8,039 bases of DNA. It comes from an uncultured beta proteobacterium. GTDB taxonomy: Bacteria > Pseudomonadota > Gammaproteobacteria > Burkholderiales > SG8-39. The DNA lies in the NCBI GenBank assembly GCA_903868285.1, contig CAIPUP010000189.1, positions 1 to 8,039 of the forward strand, written 5' to 3'. Positions 1 through 5,449 of this stretch are shown piece after piece (within the stretch, counting starts at the first letter, position 1; each line of letters opens with the position of its first letter). The position numbers were made by a program, and so were the translations under genes. Under the pieces are notes generated by a model, which was not told where the DNA came from, made no database searches, and saw only the letters and a program-made list of their open reading frames with translations.

Positions 1-268
1 ACCGACCGCCATCGAAGGCGGACTGGCCGGCTTTGAGGTTTGGTCCTGGAACGGACTGGTGGTACCGGCCGGTACGCCACCAGCCATCGTGGCGCGACTG
101 GCCAACGACACCCGCAAGGCGCTGCAGTCGGCTGATGTACGGGCGGCGCTGGCGCGCGATGGCACCGAGGCGGTGGGCAGCACGCCGGAAGAATTTGCGG
201 CATTTATCAACACCGAGCTGGCGCGCTGGGGCAAGGTGGTACGCCTGTCCGGAGCACGGGTCGATTGA
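1..268 (+). CDS. Bug/TctC-family substrate-binding protein, 3' end only
   Basis: This is the last 88 residues of a periplasmic solute-binding protein of the tripartite tricarboxylate transporter (Bug/TctC) family; the frame begins at base 2 and stops at TGA 266-268. The visible part matches the family's C-terminal lobe: a WNGLVVPAGTPPAIVARL stretch (a loop followed by the helix that starts at the Pro pair), then a helix with KAL and VRAAL, the DGTEAVGSTPEEFAAFI signature, and a closing ARWGKVV helix. Family members bind small carboxylates in the periplasm and deliver them to TctA/TctB membrane partners, which are not in this window. The stop lies 32 bases before the ring-cleavage dioxygenase start on the same strand, so the two are probably co-transcribed. 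The second Bug protein at 1348-2322 ends in a related but clearly different helix (TWGKVVREANIQAQ), so this is a paralogue and not a recent duplicate. The ligand is unknown. Confidence 0.88.
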   Translation, partial: PTAIEGGLAGFEVWSWNGLVVPAGTPPAIVARLANDTRKALQSADVRAALARDGTEAVGSTPEEFAAFINTELARWGKVVRLSGARVD

Positions 269-287
269 GCTTGATGAAAGATGGCGT

Positions 288-295
288 GGAGGAGG
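288..295 (+). promoter_or_regulatory. Strong ribosome binding site fixing the dioxygenase start
   Basis: GGAGGAGG lies 5 bases before ATG 301. It supports ATG 301 as the start, rather than the TTG at 265 that would overlap the stop of the upstream Bug gene and add 12 non-conserved residues. A near-identical AGGAGGAGG precedes the Mo-hydroxylase small subunit at 5208-5216 on the other strand. Confidence 0.75.
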
Positions 296-300
296 CAGCG

Positions 301-1290
301 ATGAACAAACCGATGAACAACGATGCACAGAGCTTGCAGGTCATGGCTGAATTGAGCGCTGCCACCTGCCTGGATGATCTGTATCCGGTGTTGCATGCCA
401 ACCGCTATACCGCCGGCTGGCACAAGAAGACGCCCTCGCTGTGGAAGGAACCCAGAAAAACCTATCTGCCGCAGCACTGGCGCTACCGCGAGGCCAAGCT
501 GGCCATGGATCGCGCCGGCGAGTGGATCAGCACCGAACTGGCCGAGCGGCGCAACCTGCTGATGTTCAATCCGGTCGAGGGCAATGAATACGCCACTGCG
601 CGCAGCATTGTCAGCGCCTATCAGATGATCAAGGGCAAGGAGTACGCCAAGACTCATCGCCATACGCCGAATGCACTACGGCTGATCCTCGATACCAAGC
701 CCGGTGTCTTCACCGTGGTCAATGGCGTGAAGCTGCCGATGAACCCGGGCGATGTGCTGTTGACGCCCAATTGGAGCTGGCACAGTCATTACAACGAAGG
801 CGAGGCCAACGGCTACTGGATCGATTTTCTGGATGTGCCACTGGTGCATTTGCTGGAGCCGATGTTCTTCGAGGTGCAAGAGGGCGACACCCAGCCGGTC
901 ACATCCGAGCCGGCACAGTCCGAGTTTGCCTTTCCGCAAGCCTGGGCCGAGGCGCATCTGGCACGCATGGCACCGGATGCGCATGGTGTGCGGCGACTGG
1001 TGTTGCCCACGGTGCAGCACATGCCCTCGATGCATCTGGCACATGCGCTGATTCCCAAGGGCGGGCGCACCGGTGTGTCGCGCTCCACCGCGCATCGCAT
1101 TTTTGCGGTGATGAAGGGCAAGGGCAGCGCCCGCATCGGCGAGCAGGAATTTCACTGGGAATTCGGCGACACACTGGTGGTGCCGGGCTGGACGCATTTC
1201 GAATTCAGCGCCAGCGAAGAGGCACTGCTGTTTCAGGTCAATGATGAACCGCTGATGCGCATGCTGGGCTTCTATCGCCAGGAGTCGTAG
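301..1290 (+). CDS. Gentisate 1,2-dioxygenase-like bicupin ring-cleavage dioxygenase
   Basis: This 329-residue protein belongs to the gentisate/salicylate 1,2-dioxygenase family of cytoplasmic, non-haem Fe(II), type III extradiol enzymes. These open aromatic rings between a hydroxylated carbon and the neighbouring carboxyl-bearing carbon. The N-terminal cupin (about 100-185) carries the ferrous-ion ligands: HRHTPNALR gives His119 and His121, and NWSWHSH gives His161. Family substrate-binding residues are also visible: Arg83, Arg127, His163 and Asp175 (in WID). The C-terminal cupin (about 258-325) reads RSTAHRIFAVMKGKGSARIG and ends in PLMRMLGFYR, as in the family. From memory of the salicylate 1,2-dioxygenase structure, the pocket Trp104 is Val here, while position 106 is Ala, which is compatible with gentisate-type use. 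At 329 residues it is slightly shorter than typical members (about 340-370). It sits 32 bases after a Bug gene and has a strong ribosome site. No maleylpyruvate isomerase or hydrolase follows, so the true substrate may be a substituted salicylate, a hydroxynaphthoate or gentisate. Confidence 0.85.
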   Translation: MNKPMNNDAQSLQVMAELSAATCLDDLYPVLHANRYTAGWHKKTPSLWKEPRKTYLPQHWRYREAKLAMDRAGEWISTELAERRNLLMFNPVEGNEYATARSIVSAYQMIKGKEYAKTHRHTPNALRLILDTKPGVFTVVNGVKLPMNPGDVLLTPNWSWHSHYNEGEANGYWIDFLDVPLVHLLEPMFFEVQEGDTQPVTSEPAQSEFAFPQAWAEAHLARMAPDAHGVRRLVLPTVQHMPSMHLAHALIPKGGRTGVSRSTAHRIFAVMKGKGSARIGEQEFHWEFGDTLVVPGWTHFEFSASEEALLFQVNDEPLMRMLGFYRQES

Positions 1291-1296
1291 CGCGCT

Positions 1297-1324
1297 GCCG
1301 GCATGCGTGCAGGTGCATGCCGGC
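1297..1324. terminator. Perfect 10-bp hairpin between convergent genes, likely bidirectional terminator
   Basis: GCCGGCATGC (1297-1306) and GCATGCCGGC (1315-1324) are exact reverse complements separated by an 8-base loop. The hairpin lies in the 57-base gap between the stops of the dioxygenase (+) and the Bug gene (-). It is the only strong stem in that gap and would act symmetrically on both units. Neither strand has a U-tract after it, so it is not a textbook intrinsic terminator. It could instead act with Rho or as a 3'-end stabiliser. Confidence 0.5.
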
Positions 1325-1347
1325 CAGTATTCATGGCTGTCCTTGCA

Positions 1348-2322
1348 TCACTGCGCCTGAATATTGGCCTCACGCACCACCTTGCCCCAGGTCTGGTATT
1401 CGCGCTCGATGATGCGCGCCAGTTCTTCGGGTGTGCTCGGTTGCGGCTCCATGCCATGGATCACCAGTTGCTCGCGCACCTCGGGTGCGTTCATGGCGCG
1501 GATCAGTTCGCGGTTCAGGCGGTCGATCAATTCCTTCGGCGTGCGCCCCGGGGCCACAAAGGCATACCAGTTGGTGGCGTCGTAGCCGGGGTAGCTCTCG
1601 GCGATGGCCGGGATGCCCGGTGTCAGCGTGGAACGCTTGGGGCTGGTGATGCCCAGCGCGCGGATCTTGCCGGCCTTGATCTGCGGCAGGGCCGAGGGCG
1701 CGCTGGCGAACGCGGCCGGAATCTGCCCGCCCAGCAGATCGGCCATGGCCGGACCACCGCCCTTGTAAGGCACATGTACGACATTGGCCTTGGCCAGGCT
1801 GCGGAATAGTTCGCCTGCCAGATGACCGGTGCCGCCAATGCCCGAGGTGCCATAGCCTGCGCCACCGGCACTGCTGTTGGCGTATTTCACGAACTCGGCC
1901 AGGGTGTTCACCGGCAGCGCTGCATTCACCACCAGCACATTGGGAAACACCACCCCCATGGTGATGGGCGCGATGTCGCGGCGCGGGTCGTAAGGCAGCT
2001 TGTTCACCAGGTGCGGCGCCACCACCAGCGGCCCCATGGCGGCAAGTGAAATGCTGTGGCCATCCGGCGTTGTCTTGGCAATGTGATCGGCGGCGATATT
2101 GCCGCCGGCACCGGCCTTGTTCTCCACCACCACCTGCTGGCCGAGGTTGTCGCTCAGCTTGCGGGCAATGATGCGGGCTGCGGTGTCGGTGCCGCCACTG
2201 GGCGCAAAGCCGACCGTCATCAGAATGGGGCGGGACGGAAAGCCTTGCGCCTGCGCTGCGGTGCAGACGGCGGCGCAGCTTGCGACCAGCGCGGTAACGA
2301 AGGGACGGTGTTTCAGCATCAT
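1348..2322 (-). CDS. Bug/TctC-family periplasmic substrate-binding protein, complete
   Basis: This is a 324-residue periplasmic binding protein, the normal length for the tripartite tricarboxylate transporter receptor family. The N-terminus is a Sec signal peptide: basic start (MMLKHR), hydrophobic stretch to about residue 22, and an AQA cleavage site around residues 23-25. The mature protein shows the family pattern: FPSRPI at 28-33, VGFAPSGGTDTAARIIA with Asp46 in the usual ligand-contact loop, VENKAGAGGNIAAD at 66-79, HVPYKGGGPA at 183-192, and the C-terminal GMEPQPSTPEELARII. Members bind carboxylates, often aromatic or dicarboxylic. ATG 2322 and ATG 2319 are adjacent; the upstream GAGTG is a weak ribosome site. 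The gene lies 58 bases after the Mo-hydroxylase large subunit in the same direction, so it is probably the last gene of that operon and the receptor for its substrate or product. TctA/TctB genes are absent here. The ligand cannot be told from sequence. Confidence 0.93.
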   Translation of the reverse strand: MMLKHRPFVTALVASCAAVCTAAQAQGFPSRPILMTVGFAPSGGTDTAARIIARKLSDNLGQQVVVENKAGAGGNIAADHIAKTTPDGHSISLAAMGPLVVAPHLVNKLPYDPRRDIAPITMGVVFPNVLVVNAALPVNTLAEFVKYANSSAGGAGYGTSGIGGTGHLAGELFRSLAKANVVHVPYKGGGPAMADLLGGQIPAAFASAPSALPQIKAGKIRALGITSPKRSTLTPGIPAIAESYPGYDATNWYAFVAPGRTPKELIDRLNRELIRAMNAPEVREQLVIHGMEPQPSTPEELARIIEREYQTWGKVVREANIQAQ

Positions 2323-2360
2323 GATTTCACTCGATTTTTTTGGGCGCGCGTGTGCGTGGC

Positions 2361-2381
2361 CTGGTCCCTGGTCCCTGGTTT
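2361..2381. repeat. Three tandem 7-bp units between large subunit and Bug genes
   Basis: CTGGTCC, CTGGTCC and CTGGTTT run head to tail at 2361-2381. They fill part of the 58-base gap and touch the stop codon of the large subunit. This is a simple tandem repeat with no evident function; length differences between strains would be expected. Confidence 0.6.
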
Positions 2382-4696
2382 CAGGCGCGTGCCAGCGCGG
2401 CCTTGACCCGTTCCGGGGTCAGCGGTACGCGACGCATGCGCACACCGGTGGCATCGAAAAAGGCATTGGCGATGGCTGCCGGGATGGTGCGGATGGAGGG
2501 CTCGCCCGCGCCGGAGGACGGCAGGTCCGGGCGATTGATCAGCACCACCTCGATGGATTCAGGTGCGTCCTTGATATCGAGGATGGGGTAGCTGACCCAG
2601 TCGTTGCTGGTGACACGATTGGCGTCGAACTGCACTTCCTCGAACAGCGTGCGCGAGGTGCCCTGCACGCAGTTGCCCTCGACGGTGTAGCGGACGCCTT
2701 GCGGATTGACGATCAGGCCGCAGTCATGCGCCACGGTGAACTTCTTCACCCACACCCGGCCGGTGCTGCGATCGACTTCCACTTCGGCCACTGTGGCCAC
2801 CGCCGTGCCATTGCGATCGGCAAAGGCGATGCCGCGTCCGCGCAACAGCGTGCCGCTACGATCGGCCGCCGGTGACGGCCGGCTCTGCCAGCCGCTTTTT
2901 TCGGCCGCTGCCTTCACCACCGCCTGATGCCGCGCGTTGCTCAGATTGCGCAAGCGGAAGGCCACCGGATCTTCATTCAGGCTGGCAGCGATTTCGTCGA
3001 TGAACTGTTCGCTGCCAAAGTGAATTTCCGGTCCGACCGGATCGCGCAGGTGTGCTGTGCGCAGCGGTGAGCCGTTCACCAGCAGCGGCGGCACCGTCTC
3101 CCAGCCCAGGCGCTTGTTGGGAAAGGCATACGACTCCGAGGGCGTGCCAAAGCCGATACCCGGGGTGAGCTTGCGACCGAGCGATTGCCCGATCAGGCTG
3201 TCGCCAGGGTCGGCCTCGTTGGTGTTGATATGCACCCGCGAGAAGCCCTTGGCGATGAACTCATACGCCACCACCTTGCCGCTGGCGTCGATGGCCGCGC
3301 GGGCGCGATGCACGCAGGCCGGCCCCTTGGGATCCCAGGCGGTGCCTTCCTCGCGCGAGTACTGCACCCGCACCGGCTTGCCCACCAGGTTGGACAGATA
3401 AGCGGCATCGCTGGCGGCATCGCCGGCATCGTTGCGGCCGTAGGAGCCGGCACCCGGCACCCAGATGGCGCGCACCTTGAGCGGATCGAGCTTGAGCAGG
3501 TTGGCCACGCCGTCACGCACAGAGTGCGGCTTTTGCGAACCGGTCCAGACGGTGCAGCTGCCATCGGCGCGCACATCGGCCAGGGCGCAGCCACCGCCCA
3601 TGCTGGCATGCGACTGCAGTGGCCATTCGTACTCGACCTCGATGGTCTTCAGGCCCGGGGTCTTGAAGGCAGCGGCGACATCGCCGTTCTTGACCGGGTC
3701 TGCCCGGCCCGACACGGGTGCCTGGCGGATGTGATCGAAAATCTTTTCATGTCCGGGAAACAGATTGCGCGGCGCGCTCCAGTTCACCTTGAGCTGGCTG
3801 GCGGCGCGCACCGCATCCCATTCCTTGGGCGCAAGCACGGCGACGAAGTCGTTCTCATGCACCACCTGCACGCCACGCAGGCCGCGCAACGAGTTCTGCT
3901 CCACCGACAAGGCGGTGCTGCCGGCGCTGGGCGGGCGCACGATACGCGCATGCAGCATGCCGGGCAGCCGCTTGTCGGTGACAAAGGGCTCGGTGCCATA
4001 GACCCGCCCGGCGACATCGCGACGCGGAAATGACTTGCCGACGATCTTGTATTCCGCGGGCGACTTGGGCTTGGCGGCAACCTTGATGTCCATGAAGTTG
4101 CCGACCTGCTTGTTCCATTCCACCGGATGGCGGAAGTAGCGCCCGCCGATCAGTTCGGCATAGCTGGTGCGCTTGCTGCCATCGCGCGTGCTGACCACGC
4201 CGTCATCCACCCGCAGCGTGCTGGCCTGCACACCGAGTTTCATCGCCGCTGCATCGACCAGCAGACGACGCGCTTCGCAGGCGGCGTTACGCAGCGGCCG
4301 GCTGCCATGCGAGACACCGAAGCTGCCGGAGGCACCGCCCTGATTGCAGGAGGTACCGGAGTCGCCCATGTAGACCTGCACCTTGTCGAGTGCCACATCC
4401 AGCTCCTCGGCGACGATCTGGGCGATGGCGATCTCCAGGCTCTGGCCCATGTCCATCTTGCCGAAGAAGGCTGACACGCTGCCATCGGGCAGCACCGCCA
4501 CCCAGGAGTCGAGCTCGGTCGGCACCAGCGCCGGCTTGCCGCTGAGTACATTCACCGGCGTCGACAGCGCCTGCGCCGCCATGCCCAGGCTGCCACTGCT
4601 GATCACCAGGGCACCGGAGGCCTTGAGAAAGGCGCGCCGCGAGTTGGCATCCTGCGAGTCTTGGGGGTTATTCAAAAAATCTTTATTAATCAACAT
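2381..4696 (-). CDS. Tat-exported molybdopterin-binding hydroxylase large subunit (IorB/NicB-like)
   Basis: This 771-residue subunit belongs to the xanthine dehydrogenase/aldehyde oxidase superfamily. It holds the molybdopterin cofactor and hydroxylates C-H bonds of aromatic N-heterocycles or oxidises aldehydes, taking oxygen from water. A twin-arginine signal is plain: SRRAFLKASGAL at residues 19-30, then a hydrophobic stretch ending near AQALS (41-45). Core motifs follow: GKMDMGQSLEIAIAQIVAEE (79-98), the Mo-domain segment GAGSYGRNDAGDAASDAAYL (415-434), PVRVQYSREE (441-450), VEGNCVQGTSRTLFEE near the C-terminus, and GAGEPS with the expected catalytic base Glu732. Length and the leader match isoquinoline 1-oxidoreductase-type large subunits. 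ATG 4696 has AGGGAG 8 bases upstream (4705-4710). It lies 42 bases after the [2Fe-2S] subunit gene; the small subunit has no leader, so export as a pre-folded pair is likely. No FAD subunit is present, which suggests electrons leave to a cytochrome or other acceptor. An aldehyde as substrate is an alternative. Confidence 0.92.
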   Translation of the reverse strand: MLINKDFLNNPQDSQDANSRRAFLKASGALVISSGSLGMAAQALSTPVNVLSGKPALVPTELDSWVAVLPDGSVSAFFGKMDMGQSLEIAIAQIVAEELDVALDKVQVYMGDSGTSCNQGGASGSFGVSHGSRPLRNAACEARRLLVDAAAMKLGVQASTLRVDDGVVSTRDGSKRTSYAELIGGRYFRHPVEWNKQVGNFMDIKVAAKPKSPAEYKIVGKSFPRRDVAGRVYGTEPFVTDKRLPGMLHARIVRPPSAGSTALSVEQNSLRGLRGVQVVHENDFVAVLAPKEWDAVRAASQLKVNWSAPRNLFPGHEKIFDHIRQAPVSGRADPVKNGDVAAAFKTPGLKTIEVEYEWPLQSHASMGGGCALADVRADGSCTVWTGSQKPHSVRDGVANLLKLDPLKVRAIWVPGAGSYGRNDAGDAASDAAYLSNLVGKPVRVQYSREEGTAWDPKGPACVHRARAAIDASGKVVAYEFIAKGFSRVHINTNEADPGDSLIGQSLGRKLTPGIGFGTPSESYAFPNKRLGWETVPPLLVNGSPLRTAHLRDPVGPEIHFGSEQFIDEIAASLNEDPVAFRLRNLSNARHQAVVKAAAEKSGWQSRPSPAADRSGTLLRGRGIAFADRNGTAVATVAEVEVDRSTGRVWVKKFTVAHDCGLIVNPQGVRYTVEGNCVQGTSRTLFEEVQFDANRVTSNDWVSYPILDIKDAPESIEVVLINRPDLPSSGAGEPSIRTIPAAIANAFFDATGVRMRRVPLTPERVKAALARA

Positions 4697-4738
4697 GTTA
4701 TGAGCTCCCTGGGCGTTCTCTAGGCTAGGCGATCATCG

Positions 4739-5203
4739 CTAGGCCATCATGGCCTGGGCGCGTTTGACCGCCCGCAGGATGGAGACATGGGTGCCGCAGC
4801 GGCACTTCAGGCCGGACAGCGCTTCGCGAATCTCGGCGTCGCTGGCCTTGGGATTTTTCTTCAGGAAGGCGGCACTGGTCATGACCCAGCCATTGACGCA
4901 GTAGCCGCACTGCGGCACTTGCTCCTCGACCCAGGCCTTTTGCACCGGATGCGGTTTGTCCGGCGTACCGAGTCCGCTGATGGTGACCACTGCCTTGCCC
5001 TGGGCGGCCGATACCGGCATGACGCAGGCGCGCACCGGCTCGCCGTCCAGATGCACGGTACAGGCACCGCATTGCGCCAGGCCGCAGCCAAAGTGCGGAT
5101 TGTCCAGTTTCAGATCGTCGCGCAGGGCGTACAGCAGCGGCATGGCCGGGTCGGCCTCGACCGATGCGGCCTTGCCATTGACGGTGAACTTGATGGTGCT
5201 CAT
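4739..5203 (-). CDS. [2Fe-2S] small subunit of molybdenum hydroxylase (IorA/NicA-like)
   Basis: This 154-residue electron-transfer subunit would pass electrons from the molybdopterin site of the large subunit encoded just downstream. The N-terminal plant-ferredoxin-like domain has Cys40, Cys45, Cys48 and Cys60 (GCGLAQCGAC, then VRAC). The C-terminal helical domain has the second cluster, Cys99, Cys102, Cys134 and Cys136 (QCGYC and CRCGTH), followed by ILRAVKRA, as in the family. All eight cluster ligands are present and the length is typical. The start at ATG 5203 is chosen because MSTIKFTVNG begins the conserved fold and AGGAGGAGG lies 4 bases upstream. A longer frame back to 5317 would add 38 residues that read through the repeat-bearing leader and resemble nothing in the family. 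It is the first gene of the leftward operon. The protein has no signal peptide and would need to cross the membrane with its Tat-tagged partner. Confidence 0.95.
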   Translation of the reverse strand: MSTIKFTVNGKAASVEADPAMPLLYALRDDLKLDNPHFGCGLAQCGACTVHLDGEPVRACVMPVSAAQGKAVVTISGLGTPDKPHPVQKAWVEEQVPQCGYCVNGWVMTSAAFLKKNPKASDAEIREALSGLKCRCGTHVSILRAVKRAQAMMA

Positions 5204-5207
5204 CTTG

Positions 5208-5216
5208 CCTCCTCCT
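5208..5216 (-). promoter_or_regulatory. Ribosome binding site fixing the small-subunit start
   Basis: AGGAGGAGG on the minus strand, 4 bases before ATG 5203. It decides the start against the upstream in-frame ATG at 5317. Confidence 0.75.
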
Positions 5217-5257
5217 GTTGGATGGCTTGCGAATGCGTCGGTGCGCGTGCGTCGGAA

Positions 5258-5292
5258 CGGATGCGGTGATTCGGATTCGGTGATTCGGATGC
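5258..5292. repeat. 2.5 copies of a 14-bp direct repeat in the divergent intergenic region
   Basis: On the + strand the unit CGGATGCGGTGATT (5258-5271) is followed by CGGATTCGGTGATT (5272-5285) and the half unit CGGATGC (5286-5292). There is one mismatch, at 5277. Each unit splits into two 7-bp halves. The repeat lies in the putative leader of the leftward operon, between its promoter-like sequence and its ribosome site. It could be a regulator binding array, a structured leader or a slippage product; the sequence alone does not decide. Confidence 0.6.
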
Positions 5293-5315
5293 GCGGATAC
5301 AGTGGCAGCGCGGGC

Positions 5316-5345
5316 ATTGTAACGAAGCTCCCTGGCGAAGATCAT
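5316..5345 (-). promoter_or_regulatory. Possible sigma-70-type promoter for the leftward Mo-hydroxylase operon
   Basis: The minus strand has TACAAT (5316-5321), one mismatch from the -10 consensus. ATGATC (5340-5345) sits 18 bases upstream as a weak -35 (three of six matches). Transcription would begin near 5309 and give a leader of about 105 bases that includes the 14-bp repeats. The -10 is good and the -35 is poor, so an activator may be needed. Confidence 0.4.
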
Positions 5346-5382
5346 TTGCCGACTGGCCACCGGGGGCATGCCGATTGCGCGG

Positions 5383-5391
5383 TGATAGGAT
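5383..5391 (+). promoter_or_regulatory. Possible extended -10 promoter for the UbiD operon
   Basis: TGATAGGAT on the + strand fits an extended -10 (TG, one base, TAGGAT) and would start transcription near 5398, about 20 bases before ATG 5419. No -35 hexamer is visible at the right distance. GGAGA (5406-5410) lies 8 bases before ATG 5419 as a ribosome site. Confidence 0.3.
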
Positions 5392-5418
5392 CGCGCCCTT
5401 CATTCGGAGACTCATTCC

Positions 5419-5449
5419 ATGCAAGCGTCCATGCAAGCGTCCATGCAAG
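5419..5449 (+). repeat. 12-bp tandem repeat at the UbiD start codon
   Basis: ATGCAAGCGTCC occurs exactly twice (5419-5430, 5431-5442) and a third copy, ATGCAAGC, breaks off at 5450. The result is an N-terminus of MQAS, MQAS, MQAP with three in-frame start codons. The unit is a multiple of three, so copy-number change would alter protein length but not the reading frame. Confidence 0.8.

Noticed and set aside
265..300. TTG start at 265 for the dioxygenase
   Set aside because: GGAGGAGG at 288-295 is well spaced for ATG 301, and the added residues would lie before the conserved region.
1303..1809. A 168-codon + strand open frame opposite the complete Bug gene
   Set aside because: It begins inside the convergent hairpin and reads antisense through conserved Bug coding sequence.
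3185..4033. Long + strand open frames opposite the Mo-hydroxylase large subunit (also 2099-2875)
   Set aside because: The minus-strand protein has conserved motifs across this stretch; the + strand translations are low-complexity shadows without a recognisable family or ribosome site.
5258..5292. CRISPR array or attachment site from the 14-bp repeats
   Set aside because: The units are too short, contiguous and without spacers; no cas, integrase or tRNA gene is nearby.
5204..5317. Extended N-terminus for the [2Fe-2S] subunit starting at 5317
   Set aside because: The extra 38 residues are repetitive and unlike the family, the -10-like TACAAT overlaps that start, and a strong ribosome site precedes ATG 5203.
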